In this document: piece after piece, positions 40,668-49,115 of the stretch
How positions within the stretch are numbered: position 1 is the stretch's first letter
Layout of the letters: each line of letters begins with the position of its first letter
IMG/VR virus record: IMGVR_UViG_3300017989_000071
Location: 1-64,000 of that record
Length of the DNA: 64,000 nt
DNA from: a virus
Reading direction: 5' to 3' (one strand)
The notes under the pieces: generated by a model
Seen by the model: the letters and a program-made list of their open reading frames with translations, nothing else
The model's database searches: none
Told to the model about the DNA's origin: nothing
Program-made: the position numbers and the translations under genes

Positions 40668-40904
40668 TCAACTACCTTCGACGAGCTTCTGATGCTCGTA
40701 CTTGTCCTTGACGTTTTCGTTGAGGAACTTCCCGCTGGACGGGGAGAGAGCCAGCCGCATCGCTACCGATTCCACAACCCCGTGGTAAACGTATCGACCG
40801 CCGTTGTTGAACACCACCATCAGATCGCCCAGCGGATTGTTCGCTGCCGACTCCGTAGGCTCCCAGCCCACCGAGTCGATATTGGAACTCTGCACTTTAA
40901 TCAT
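40668..40904 (-). CDS. KTSC-domain protein (78 aa)
   Basis: S-S-N-I-D-S-V-G-W near residue 6-14, L-M-V-V-F-N-N-G-G-R-Y-V-Y (about 28-40), S-G-K-F-L-N and K-D-K-Y are the KTSC-domain pattern. The domain is frequent in phages and next to lysyl-tRNA synthetases in bacteria; its function is unknown. Confidence 0.75.
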   Translation of the reverse strand: MIKVQSSNIDSVGWEPTESAANNPLGDLMVVFNNGGRYVYHGVVESVAMRLALSPSSGKFLNENVKDKYEHQKLVEGS

Positions 40905-41529
40905 GTCTCGCTCCTCGTCTGTTGATTAACGCTTTGCGCACCTCGACGCACGGATGATCCTCGCACTCGCCCCAACGCACGTCGGGGCTATGGTACTCCC
41001 GGTGATATGACTCAGCCATCCACCGCTGAACCTCGTCCGGGCGGATGCCGACATAGGCCGAATCCTGCGGGGGAAACCCCGCAACCTGCGGACGGATGAA
41101 ACCACGCTCGAAGAGCTCTGCGAACAGGGGACCGAGATCGGTCTTCCCGGCATCTCCACTGAGCATCCCCCGTTCGCCGAGAAGTGCATAGAACTGACGG
41201 AGCAGATCGAAACCGAGATCGACCGCATCGGGAGAGATGAATCCGGGTTTGTCGTCGATCCAGATGTCCACGGGATACCCCGCCGCAATCGCCGCCTTCT
41301 CTTTATACATCGCCCCGGCGAAAACAGTCGGAATCCGGCTCCCAACCAGCGACCGCACCTCGGCTGCGGGATACGGAGTATCGTCCCGGTCCTCCCGGCC
41401 TGTGACCAGCACCGCCGAATGTCCGCGCTCCAGAATCGCGTCAAGGATTCGGTGAAACAGCCCCGGACAGGCGGCAAAGGTGCCGTCGAAGTCGATCCCG
41501 AATCGAACCTTTTCCGTCGCTTCGCTCAA
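40897..41529 (-). CDS. HAD-superfamily phosphatase-like protein (210 aa)
   Basis: R-F-G-I-D-F-D-G-T-F (about 9-18) contains the catalytic DxD; V-D-I-W-I-D-D-K-P (about 86-94) is the second acidic motif. It is a paralogue of the HAD half of 12711-13628, without the peptidase domain. TTG 41529 with GGAG 8 bases upstream is the likely start, giving an 89-base overlap with the previous gene. Substrate possibly nucleotide or nucleic-acid phosphate. Confidence 0.65.
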   Translation of the reverse strand: MSEATEKVRFGIDFDGTFAACPGLFHRILDAILERGHSAVLVTGREDRDDTPYPAAEVRSLVGSRIPTVFAGAMYKEKAAIAAGYPVDIWIDDKPGFISPDAVDLGFDLLRQFYALLGERGMLSGDAGKTDLGPLFAELFERGFIRPQVAGFPPQDSAYVGIRPDEVQRWMAESYHREYHSPDVRWGECEDHPCVEVRKALINRRGARHD

Positions 41530-41995
41530 TGTCTAATCTCCATTTAATACGCCGCACAAGATAAAAACGACTTTCGGGGTGTAGGTTGGTTGGAATCCTG
41601 AAGTCCTCCGGACTCGAATACCGCTTACCGTTCGCCAACCCCCACCCGATCCAGTCAGCGATCATCTCGTCCAAATACTTCTCCGGAACCTTCACCCGAC
41701 CCATCCCCTCCGGAACACCCCACGAAAAATCGTGGTGTTTGTTCCGGCGAAGATGAAGCGAAAAGGCATGGACAAAATCACCCGCAATATCCGGAGACTC
41801 CGACCGGCCCCACCAGTACCGCGCATACGGAAAAAACTCGTCAGGGAAGAACTTACTCAAATCGTGAGTAACCCCCCGCCACACCCGACCCATAATCAGG
41901 CACTCGATGAAGACATAATACTTATGCCGCAAAATATACAGGAGGTACTTACCGTACTGTACTCTCCCCCCGTTCGGGTCGCTGAGGTGGCTCAT
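41441..41995 (-). CDS. DUF5662-like protein (184 aa)
   Basis: Y-L-L-Y-I-L-R-H-K-Y-Y-V-F, W-R-G-V-T-H-D-L-S-K-F (about 38-48), N-K-H-H-D-F-S-W and E-M-I-A-D-W are conserved DUF5662 blocks: all-helical, with His/Asp that could bind metal as in HD-type proteins. ATG 41995 overlaps the previous TGA. Long 3' overlap with the HAD gene. Confidence 0.7.
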   Translation of the reverse strand: MSHLSDPNGGRVQYGKYLLYILRHKYYVFIECLIMGRVWRGVTHDLSKFFPDEFFPYARYWWGRSESPDIAGDFVHAFSLHLRRNKHHDFSWGVPEGMGRVKVPEKYLDEMIADWIGWGLANGKRYSSPEDFRIPTNLHPESRFYLVRRIKWRLDIERSDGKGSIRDRLRRHLCRLSGAVSPNP

Positions 41996-42336
41996 GTTTT
42001 CTTCCTTTTCCGTTTTGCTTCCGCTCGTCTTCGCGGCGTTCCTTCCGCTTTTCGAGCCGTCGCTTCAGATGCTTCCGTTTCTTTCGGGACAACGCCACAA
42101 CCTCCATCTGGATCGTAGAAGAGGGCGACCGGATCACAGTCCGTATCGACCACCACATTTGGAATCTGTCCTCGGATCGCCATCCGTAGTATCAGCGCAG
42201 CCGCGATGCCGTTATTCGCATACGAGTGATTGCACCGCCTCACCAGCTCCCCCGGAGACAGGGCAGGAACCCGCTTGACGTGCTGACGGACGAGACGCTT
42301 CAACTGCGCCCGCCTCGGATCGTTCACCACCCCCAT
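41992..42336 (-). CDS. Unknown protein with basic tail (114 aa)
   Basis: Residues 1-75 are a helical domain (Q-L-K-R-L-V-R-Q-H-V, H-S-Y-A-N-N-G-I-A-A-A), then a Lys/Arg-rich tail. Possibly nucleic-acid binding. No family recognised. Confidence 0.55.
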   Translation of the reverse strand: MGVVNDPRRAQLKRLVRQHVKRVPALSPGELVRRCNHSYANNGIAAALILRMAIRGQIPNVVVDTDCDPVALFYDPDGGCGVVPKETEASEATARKAEGTPRRRAEAKRKRKKT

Positions 42337-42467
42337 TGCTCACCCTTCTCATCGAGCCAGTCAGCGAAGGCGGCAACCCACCCCTTGCCGATTACGTAAC
42401 CGATGGGGATACCCGCCAACAGGCCGACGCCCAACGGACCGAAAAGGTATAATATGAAACTATCCAT
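42324..42467 (-). CDS. Small membrane protein (47 aa)
   Basis: ATG 42467 follows GAGGGAG. M-D-S-F-I-L-Y-L-F-G-P-L-G-V-G-L-L then a Gly-rich hydrophobic stretch forms one or two short membrane helices, followed by an amphipathic end. Possible small holin-like or membrane effector; unproven. Confidence 0.55.
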   Translation of the reverse strand: MDSFILYLFGPLGVGLLAGIPIGYVIGKGWVAAFADWLDEKGEQWGW

Positions 42468-43059
42468 CACTGAACTCCCTCGCTCGGTTTGACAGACATG
42501 TTCTGATGATCTGCGCGGGATCGGTCTGACCATCCTCAATCGCCTGCTCGACAGCAGACTTCGCATCGCCCTTCTTCCAACCCAACTTCGCCAGACCCTC
42601 AATGGAGTCCCTCGCGATCTCCTGATCCAAGCTCGGAATCGCTTCCGCACTCGCCATCCTCTTCGCGGCATCGCGTAGATCGGTGATAATCCGGTCTCGG
42701 GTCTTCTTCCCTGTACCGGCGATCTTCGACCCCGCTCCCGCCGCGATGAAATCAATCACCTGTTGCGCCGACTCGTTCTTCCCGACAATCTTCATCGCTG
42801 TCTGGGGGCCGACCCCGCTTACCCGGAGCAAGAGCTGGAATAATCGGTGATCGAGCTCTTCGAGAAAACCGTACAACTTGTACCCCGATCCCTCGCTGAA
42901 TATCGGATGCACCCGGAAGGAAAGATGGTGATTATACCGGACAGACAAGTACCGCTCGGGAACCTCCAAGCAGAACGTGATCCACTCCGCACCCGCCGGA
43001 GTCACCTCAACGGCGTTCGGCTCAACCCACTGATAACGGCCTTCTAACCGAGAGATCAC
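42460..43059 (-). CDS. ruvA: RuvA-like Holliday-junction DNA-binding protein (199 aa)
   Basis: Full RuvA architecture: N-terminal OB-like domain starting M-I-S-R-L-E-G-R; helix-hairpin-helix L-R-V-S-G-V-G-P-Q-T-A (about 78-88) and A-G-T-G-K-K-T-R-D-R-I (about 114-124); C-terminal three-helix domain (about 145-190, L-A-K-L-G-W-K-K-G-D-A). RuvA tetramers bind four-way junctions and load RuvB; no RuvB is in the window, so it may work with host RuvB or act alone with the RusA-like resolvase at 52782. Length equals bacterial RuvA. Confidence 0.8.
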   Translation of the reverse strand: MISRLEGRYQWVEPNAVEVTPAGAEWITFCLEVPERYLSVRYNHHLSFRVHPIFSEGSGYKLYGFLEELDHRLFQLLLRVSGVGPQTAMKIVGKNESAQQVIDFIAAGAGSKIAGTGKKTRDRIITDLRDAAKRMASAEAIPSLDQEIARDSIEGLAKLGWKKGDAKSAVEQAIEDGQTDPAQIIRTCLSNRAREFSDG

Positions 43060-43337
43060 TTTTTCGCTCTCCCCTGCAACAAGAAGACCTTCAGGTCCGC
43101 CGATTCCGGCTTCGCGCTCGCCAGACCCCCGGTCGTCGCTTCCTTCATCAACAACCGCAGAATCTTGCTCGCATCGAGGTTAGATTTCGTCTTGATGCGG
43201 GTCCGGAGAATCTGCTCCTCGAACTGATCGCGCAGGCCGTCCTCCACCTTGAACGAAACGATCTTCGTCTTCAGGAGCTTCCCCGTCTTCTTGTTCCGAG
43301 GCCGGGATGGCTTCTTCTTTTTCTTTACTTGTGGCAT
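43056..43337 (-). CDS. RHH-like small DNA-binding protein (93 aa)
   Basis: Very Lys-rich N-terminus, then I-V-S-F-K-V-E-D-G-L-R-D-Q-F-E-E-Q (about 26-42) and a second helix ending I-L-R-L-L-M-K-E-A: a ribbon-helix-helix pattern. The start overlaps the DinG-like gene's end closely. Possible local regulator of the DinG-RuvA transcript. Confidence 0.5.
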   Translation of the reverse strand: MPQVKKKKKPSRPRNKKTGKLLKTKIVSFKVEDGLRDQFEEQILRTRIKTKSNLDASKILRLLMKEATTGGLASAKPESADLKVFLLQGRAKK

Positions 43338-45269
43338 CTATACGCCTCCGACAAACATTCCCATATCCCGCAGCGACCCGTTGAACATTGGCGGCAGCGA
43401 CCCGACAAAAATATGGCCGTACCGCTTCGTGCGAACCCGCTCATCGAGGAGAATGACAACGCCGCGATCCTCGGTAGATCGGATCAGCCGACCCACACCC
43501 TGACGAAGAGAGATCGCAGCACGTGGAACTTGATACTGCATAAACGATTTACCCTTACCGGCAATCCGGTCGATCCGCTCCGAACGGGCCTCGTGAATCG
43601 GCTCGTTCGGCGGGGAAAAAGGAATCCGGTCGATCAGCACACACGACAGCGATTCGCCGGGAACGTCGATCCCCTCCCAGAACGAAGCCGTCGCCACCAG
43701 TACCGACGATGTTTCCTCTCGGAACTGGCGCAGCAGCTCGGTCCGGGTTGTCTCGCCCTGAATCAGAACCGTGTAACCCAGCTCCTCTCGAAGCTGGTCA
43801 CCGAACCAGCGCATATTCGCGTAGGACGTACACAGGAAGAGAGCCTTACCCCCGGTGTGCTTGATCGCCCGGCACGCCACCTCCAACGCCTTCTCCCGAT
43901 ACCCCTCGGCGTTCGGCTCCGCATCCAACTGAGGAATCACCAGCAGGGCTTGACTCTCGTAATCGAACACCTCATCCAGAATCATCGACTGCGACCAATT
44001 CGGAAGCCCGAGCCGCGCCGTCGTGTACGTAAACGAGCGGTCCACGGTCAGCGTCGCCGATGTCAGCACAAACGCCTTGTCATCAGACCACAAGTTGTCT
44101 TCGAGAAATTCGTTAATGTTCAAAGGAGTCAGATGCAACTTCACCATCCCCTTCGCATCCTTCTCAACCCACCGCACTACGTTCTCGTCGATGTCAGCCG
44201 CAATAGCGTCTACCGCCGAGGCGAGAACGCTGACCCGCTCGATCAGCTTGAACACCGCCGACTCCCCGGTCCCGTCCGGAAACGCCCGAGCGATAGCCCG
44301 TTTCAAGCCGCTCACCGCCCCGAGGAAATCGTTGCACACCCCTCGCAGATGCTCCATATCCTCGTTTCCGATCTTCGCGCTGCGGCGGTTACCCAGCCAC
44401 TTACCGAAGGCAGCGAACATCCGACCTGACAACGCCTGCATCTCCCGGCTAGACCGCGCCCACATGTGAGCCGGTGCGCTCGCGAGATAATGCTCGGCGT
44501 CCCGCACGATACCCTTGACCTTGTAGGGGAACAGATCGGTTCCGAGAAACCCACACGCCACGTCTTCGAGGTGGTGAGCTTCGTCAAAAACCACAGCATC
44601 GTAGTCAGGCAAAAACCCCTTCTCGGGGTCTTCCAAACGAACGTGAAGATCGGCGAAGAAGAGAGCATGGTTTACGACGATAATGTTTGCTGCCCGAGCC
44701 TGTTCCCTAATCATCTTGGTAAAGCTGTCGGCGAACGGACAGGATTGCCCAAGGCAGGTATCCGAACTACTCATCACCCAGCTCAGAAATTCCGCTGTGT
44801 CGGGAATGCCCCGCAACTCCTCGCGGTCCCCGGTCTCGGTGTTCTCGGCCCACGTCTTGAACGGCTTCCAGTACCCCAACTCTTCTCGCCGCTCCCACGT
44901 CGGAGACTTCTGGAAATCAAGAAATCGTTTACGGCATAAATAATTGCCCTTGCCCTTCAGGATGCAGGCTTTGATGTCACGCCCGATGATCTCTCGGACC
45001 AGCGGAATGTCCTTTTCCCAGAGCTGATGCTGAAGAGCCTTGGAGTGAGTGGAGACGATCACCTTCTTCCCTGACAGGACTGCCGGGATCAGGTACGCCA
45101 AACTCTTCCCCGTTCCCGTCGGAGCCTCGATGCACGTCACCGACCGCCCCCCTCGAAAACTCTCCAGAATCGAATTGGCAGCACGAAGCTGTCCGGGGCG
45201 GAAATGGTACGAATCCATGATCCGCGACATCCGGCCCGCCGGCTCAAAAATATCGCCTAACTCAGACAT
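43338..45269 (-). CDS. dinG: DinG/Rad3-like superfamily 2 DNA helicase (643 aa)
   Basis: Walker A A-P-T-G-T-G-K-S at 49-56, D-E-A-H-H at about 228, and C-terminal motifs S-T-H-S-K-A and Q-G-V-G-R-L-I-R. Cys in A-C-I-L-K-G-K-G-N-Y-L-C and C-L-G-Q-S-C lie where XPD/DinG helicases hold a 4Fe-4S cluster. The family unwinds 5'-3', R-loops and recombination intermediates. First gene after a strong promoter (45313-45342). RBS AAGGGAAAA. Confidence 0.85.
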   Translation of the reverse strand: MSELGDIFEPAGRMSRIMDSYHFRPGQLRAANSILESFRGGRSVTCIEAPTGTGKSLAYLIPAVLSGKKVIVSTHSKALQHQLWEKDIPLVREIIGRDIKACILKGKGNYLCRKRFLDFQKSPTWERREELGYWKPFKTWAENTETGDREELRGIPDTAEFLSWVMSSSDTCLGQSCPFADSFTKMIREQARAANIIVVNHALFFADLHVRLEDPEKGFLPDYDAVVFDEAHHLEDVACGFLGTDLFPYKVKGIVRDAEHYLASAPAHMWARSSREMQALSGRMFAAFGKWLGNRRSAKIGNEDMEHLRGVCNDFLGAVSGLKRAIARAFPDGTGESAVFKLIERVSVLASAVDAIAADIDENVVRWVEKDAKGMVKLHLTPLNINEFLEDNLWSDDKAFVLTSATLTVDRSFTYTTARLGLPNWSQSMILDEVFDYESQALLVIPQLDAEPNAEGYREKALEVACRAIKHTGGKALFLCTSYANMRWFGDQLREELGYTVLIQGETTRTELLRQFREETSSVLVATASFWEGIDVPGESLSCVLIDRIPFSPPNEPIHEARSERIDRIAGKGKSFMQYQVPRAAISLRQGVGRLIRSTEDRGVVILLDERVRTKRYGHIFVGSLPPMFNGSLRDMGMFVGGV

Positions 45270-45312
45270 GCGTTTTCCCTTCTAGGCGCAAGGTTCCAAT
45301 CGTCACGCAGGT

Positions 45313-45342
45313 ACTATAGCAAACACCGTAGTACGATGTCAA
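45313..45342 (-). promoter_or_regulatory. Sigma70 promoter before the DinG-like gene
   Basis: TTGACA (45342-45337), 18-bp spacer, TATAGT (45318-45313) on the minus strand. The TGA within the -35 is the stop of the 45339-45668 gene. Predicted transcript start about 45306. Confidence 0.8.
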
Positions 45343-45668
45343 GTCTTCACCGCATCCACCTCGACCCCAGCCAACTCCGTCAGGTTCTCCGAACAGCTCT
45401 CCGCATACTTATAGTCAATCTCGATGATCCCCTTCTGACCGGGGTTCTGGTTCAACCAACGCAGCTGGCCCATTAACTTCTTCTGCGACCGCTCGTTGAC
45501 GTTCAAATCCTTGGGCTTCTTGACGACAATGTTCTCGGTCGGATAGAAACCAACAATAGCGTTCTCCGGAACCCAAAACCGAACACCGTCATACTCGATA
45601 AGCCAACCAAGATTGCTCTTCTTGATCGCCTTGCACGGCTTCATCCGAAGAATCTTTTTTCGCTTCAT
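45339..45668 (-). CDS. Small unknown protein (109 aa)
   Basis: Basic N-terminus, I-E-Y-D-G-V-R-F-W-V-P and a mixed alpha/beta pattern. No motif recognised. Terminal gene of the upstream unit, its stop reused by the promoter. Confidence 0.55.
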   Translation of the reverse strand: MKRKKILRMKPCKAIKKSNLGWLIEYDGVRFWVPENAIVGFYPTENIVVKKPKDLNVNERSQKKLMGQLRWLNQNPGQKGIIEIDYKYAESCSENLTELAGVEVDAVKT

Positions 45669-45967
45669 CGTCGTAACGCCTTATCGAGATCAGGACCAGC
45701 AAACGCCCGAAGCAGATCAAGGTCTTCCTCGTGCATCTTCCGACCGAGCAGATACTTACGCCGTAGAAAATCCAACCGAGACGAAACAGTATTCACCACA
45801 ACACCGACCATGAAGACAAACAGGTGGAGTGGAGTCGGGGGTACACTCTCCCCCTCCATAAACGTGACGCGGATCATCCGACACTGAGGGTAGGACAAAA
45901 AGATCGTTATCCGATCATCCTCCATCGCCCACTGGTCGATCTCAATCCGGTCGATCTCCCACCTCAT
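45665..45967 (-). CDS. Small unknown protein with a short hydrophobic segment (100 aa)
   Basis: L-F-V-F-M-V-G-V-V-V (about 48-57) is hydrophobic but short; the rest is charged. It overlaps the methyltransferase stop. Unknown. Confidence 0.5.
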   Translation of the reverse strand: MRWEIDRIEIDQWAMEDDRITIFLSYPQCRMIRVTFMEGESVPPTPLHLFVFMVGVVVNTVSSRLDFLRRKYLLGRKMHEEDLDLLRAFAGPDLDKALRR

Positions 45968-47274
45968 TCGATCACCTCACGACTCCGGTGAATGCGACGC
46001 CCTCTCAGCTCCTTCCGGATACGCTTCCGGGCCATGTCGCAGTATTCCCTGCTCAGCTCGACCCCGACACACTCTCGACCGTAGGTTCTCGACGCGATGA
46101 TCGTCGTCCCTGTCCCAACAAACGGATCGAGCACACGACACGGAATCGGATCGTGATCGGAGCAATCGCAGGAGGGAACCCAACCAATCGTCTTCCGGGT
46201 CACCTCCCACCCGCGTTCGGGCGGCGGGGATTTCCCCATCCGCTGCTCCGCAAGACTCGACTTCCGCCCTCGGTCGTCCCGCGCCTTCGGGTACGTTTTC
46301 TCCATCACCCGCACCCACGCCGCGCCGCACGTCGGGCAGCACCCCACATCCGATGTCGCCGACAGAATCGGATTGACAATCAAGCCTTCCGAGTAAACCG
46401 CAAAATGCGCTTCCTTGAACGGGTACGTCGCATGGGTCCATACACTCCGGGGATTACGTCCAGTCGTGTCGTCCGGATCGACCGGGCGGTTAGCCTTATC
46501 CTCGACGCGACGACCCCCTTTGAACTTCGACCTCTCCATCTCCTCCCGCACCGCTTCCTGATCGCAAAAGTACGTTCGGCTCGGGGTGAGCATCAAAACA
46601 TATTCGTGCGACTTCGTAGGACGCCACGACGCCCGCCGGGTGCGAACTTCCCAACCATCCCAACACTCCCCGCAGGAACCATCCTCGCACTTTTCGCATG
46701 GAACCTTCTTGCGGTTCTTATCCAGAACGAGCTCGTTCGACCATCCCGACACAGATTCCGGGGTAGGATTCTTTTTGGAGTAAATAATGTCGCACCGTAG
46801 ATACCACCCATCGGCTTGCAACGCCATCCCCAATCGCCACGGGATTCCGATCAGGTCGCCCGGCTTGATACCGCCCCTCGATCCCTGATCCCAATACGAA
46901 TCTCCGATAACGATGTAGCAAACCCCGTCCTTCCGCAGCACCCGCCGAACGGACCGCATCACCTCGACGAAGTGCTCCACGAACAAATCAGGAGTAGGCT
47001 CCAGTCCAAGAGAACCCTCCCACGCTTCACACTGCTTACAGAAACGACCGAGCCGCATCGAAGAACCCGTAGCCACCTTCCGCGTGATCTGTGGACCCCA
47101 TTGATGCTTACACTTCGCATCCCCACCCCACACCTGCCGAGGAAGATCGTAGTCACGCAACTGGAAGTACGGCGGACTCGTTACCATGCAGTGAAAATGA
47201 TGCGGCGGCAGCTTCGACAGCTCCTTCCGAACATCGCCGCAGGCTATCTTCCACCCATCATCGGCCTTAGCCAT
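45964..47274 (-). CDS. Beta-class DNA methyltransferase, N4-cytosine/N6-adenine type (436 aa)
   Basis: T-S-P-P-Y at residues 32-36 is the catalytic motif IV, preceding the SAM-binding V-L-D-P-F-V-G-T-G-T-T near residue 390, the motif order of the beta class. Zinc-like C-P-T-C-G and C-E-K-C...C-G-E-C insertions lie between. T-S-P-P-Y favours N4-cytosine but N6-adenine is possible. No restriction enzyme adjoins it, so host-restriction evasion or epigenetic control is likely. The inserted Cys pairs may aid target recognition. Confidence 0.85.
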   Translation of the reverse strand: MAKADDGWKIACGDVRKELSKLPPHHFHCMVTSPPYFQLRDYDLPRQVWGGDAKCKHQWGPQITRKVATGSSMRLGRFCKQCEAWEGSLGLEPTPDLFVEHFVEVMRSVRRVLRKDGVCYIVIGDSYWDQGSRGGIKPGDLIGIPWRLGMALQADGWYLRCDIIYSKKNPTPESVSGWSNELVLDKNRKKVPCEKCEDGSCGECWDGWEVRTRRASWRPTKSHEYVLMLTPSRTYFCDQEAVREEMERSKFKGGRRVEDKANRPVDPDDTTGRNPRSVWTHATYPFKEAHFAVYSEGLIVNPILSATSDVGCCPTCGAAWVRVMEKTYPKARDDRGRKSSLAEQRMGKSPPPERGWEVTRKTIGWVPSCDCSDHDPIPCRVLDPFVGTGTTIIASRTYGRECVGVELSREYCDMARKRIRKELRGRRIHRSREVIE

Positions 47275-47464
47275 CGGACCCGACCTGATTCGGGGGATAG
47301 TAACCGGCCTGTGCGAGGGCGTGCTCGGGGAGCTGGCGGATCATCTCAGCCAACTCCTCCGGGGTCATTTCGATCTTCGTGCGGCGAACCGACAGCACCC
47401 AATTCCCGGTGCGCGTACCGGCTCCTTTCCCGATTCGTTCGAGACTAACCTGTTCCTTCGGCAT
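47267..47464 (-). CDS. Small unknown protein (65 aa)
   Basis: ATG 47464 has GGAGAAACCG. M-P-K-E-Q-V-S-L-E-R start, T-P-E-E-L-A-E-M-I-R-Q-L helix. Unknown; overlaps both neighbours. Confidence 0.55.
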   Translation of the reverse strand: MPKEQVSLERIGKGAGTRTGNWVLSVRRTKIEMTPEELAEMIRQLPEHALAQAGYYPPNQVGSDG

Positions 47465-47819
47465 CGGTTTCTCCGTTATCGGTGGCTGCGGGCATAAGAG
47501 AGTCGTAAGCCTGAGCAGCCGCGTTCTCGATAGCTTCAAGGTTGAACGGCGACGCCCGGCGAAGCTCTTCCCGAGCGAGCGAAAACCCGTAAGGTAGCGA
47601 CTCCAGCGGATGTGCCAGCTTCGGTATTTCCAATTTGAAACGATCCACATCGGTCTTCCCTTCTGAATAGGCCATGATCGCAGCGATCAGGTCGTAGAAG
47701 GCGTGGTAAACCACCTGCGCCTCTTCAGCGATCTCCCGCTTCCGGATCGCTTCTCGACGCCGCTGAAGAAGACCCGTCTTCGGCTTCTTATCGCGCCGTG
47801 ATTTCTTCCCCTTACTCAT
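47445..47819 (-). CDS. Small helical protein with basic N-terminus (124 aa)
   Basis: K/R-rich first 30 residues, then a helical domain (V-V-Y-H-A-F-Y-D-L-I-A-A-I-M). The start lies within the end of the epimerase-like gene. Unknown. Confidence 0.55.
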   Translation of the reverse strand: MSKGKKSRRDKKPKTGLLQRRREAIRKREIAEEAQVVYHAFYDLIAAIMAYSEGKTDVDRFKLEIPKLAHPLESLPYGFSLAREELRRASPFNLEAIENAAAQAYDSLMPAATDNGETDAEGTG

Positions 47820-48795
47820 CGACCCGTTCCCGCTTCGTAAAGATGCCGATCTGTTTGTCGTTGTGGAAGAAGGGGTCGGTCCACTCGATCTCCGAAGGGA
47901 TTTCCTTGGCCGCTTTGATCGTCTCACGGATGCCGTCGGTCAAATTCGTACAGGAAATCCCCGGATCGGGAACGCCGATCTCAAAACTCTCCCCATCCTC
48001 GGGAGTAGTCGGTTGGTGAATCTCTACTCCCGGAAGCAGCTCGACGATCATCTCCGCAACGGCACGGTCACTCCTCACCGTATCCGAGCCGAAGGGACGC
48101 ACGACCTTCGATCCCACATCCTTCTCCGACAGGAGACTCTTCAGATACCTCGCCGCATCCTCGACGAAAAGATGAACGCCGATGCGATGCGGATCGGCGA
48201 GCGTAATCATCCGCTCCTTCACCGCCTGACCAACCATCATATTGATCCCGCGATCCATCCGGAAGCGACAGCTCCTATAGGGGCCGAAGAGCTCGGGCAA
48301 TTCGACGTAACGAAACACCGCATCCGTAATCTGCCGACCCGAAATACCGTACTCGTAAGCCTCCCGCCGGGCGGTGCAAACCGCGCCGTACACCCCGTCG
48401 TCGAACTTACCCATCATATCCCCCACCACGAACACCCGAGGCACCTCGTGGTCAAAAACGGCCCGGAGCATCTGCGAAACCGTCGTCGCGTTCACGTCGA
48501 AAAGCATAGCGCGTCCCGATCCCGTTTCCGCAACCCGCCGCGCCGCGCTCGCCCCGTTAATATCAACGAGGTGGTAAACCGCATCGCAATGCTGCAAATT
48601 TCGATACCACTGTTCGACCAGACGAACATCCATCGGGAGGGGGAAGAAATTCTTCGACCCGTGCCACGCCGCACCGCTCGGCACCGACATGTAGTGACCC
48701 GCATCCATCCCGACGACAGTGTGACCCGCTTCGAGGAGCATCCGCGTCAACGCAGACCCCAAGTACCCTTGCCAACCAGCAACAACAACTCTCAT
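47812..48795 (-). CDS. NAD-dependent epimerase/dehydratase-like (extended SDR) protein (327 aa)
   Basis: N-terminal V-V-A-G-W-Q-G-Y-L-G-S (about 4-14) is the Rossmann G-x(2)-G-x(2)-G loop. Later V-Y-G-A-V-C-T-A-R-R-E corresponds to the catalytic YxxxK helix of nucleotide-sugar epimerases, but the Tyr and Lys are not retained at the usual positions, so catalysis is uncertain. It may bind a nucleotide-sugar, or act in glycosylation or DNA-base sugar modification. Isolated from other sugar genes in this window. Confidence 0.7.
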   Translation of the reverse strand: MRVVVAGWQGYLGSALTRMLLEAGHTVVGMDAGHYMSVPSGAAWHGSKNFFPLPMDVRLVEQWYRNLQHCDAVYHLVDINGASAARRVAETGSGRAMLFDVNATTVSQMLRAVFDHEVPRVFVVGDMMGKFDDGVYGAVCTARREAYEYGISGRQITDAVFRYVELPELFGPYRSCRFRMDRGINMMVGQAVKERMITLADPHRIGVHLFVEDAARYLKSLLSEKDVGSKVVRPFGSDTVRSDRAVAEMIVELLPGVEIHQPTTPEDGESFEIGVPDPGISCTNLTDGIRETIKAAKEIPSEIEWTDPFFHNDKQIGIFTKRERVDE

Positions 48796-49115
48796 TGGAC
48801 CGACCTCCCGATGAACTGATGGTTTATCTTACGCAGTAAATAATCGCTTGGTTTATACCGGACAACAAAACGATCCGGCATCTCAACGACATTCCCATCC
48901 AGATTGCTTCTCATCCGCCGACCGCGCCGCCGGACAGGGGTAAATTTTCCGAAACACCGTATCCCAACCGCCCGGCCAAGAACAAGCGAACGGCTGATCT
49001 CCTCGAAGGTAGCCTTGAACACCACCCGTACAACGTCGCGGTCAACCCCGGAGCGAGCCGCGATGCGGCGAACCAGCCCCTTGTTCCAATCGACACCTCC
49101 ATCAATTTTGACCAC
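48792..49115 (-). CDS. HU/IHF-like DNA-binding protein (107 aa)
   Basis: A GTG start at 49115 has AGGAGG. L-V-R-R-I-A-A-R-S-G-V-D-R-D-V-V (about 14-29), F-K-A-T-F-E-E-I and V-G-I-R-C-F-G-K-F (about 51-59) match the HU fold, with an Arg-rich arm after. Phage HU-type proteins bend DNA (SPO1 TF1 is a known example). Fourteen-base overlap with terL. Confidence 0.75.
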   Translation of the reverse strand: MVKIDGGVDWNKGLVRRIAARSGVDRDVVRVVFKATFEEISRSLVLGRAVGIRCFGKFTPVRRRGRRMRSNLDGNVVEMPDRFVVRYKPSDYLLRKINHQFIGRSVQ

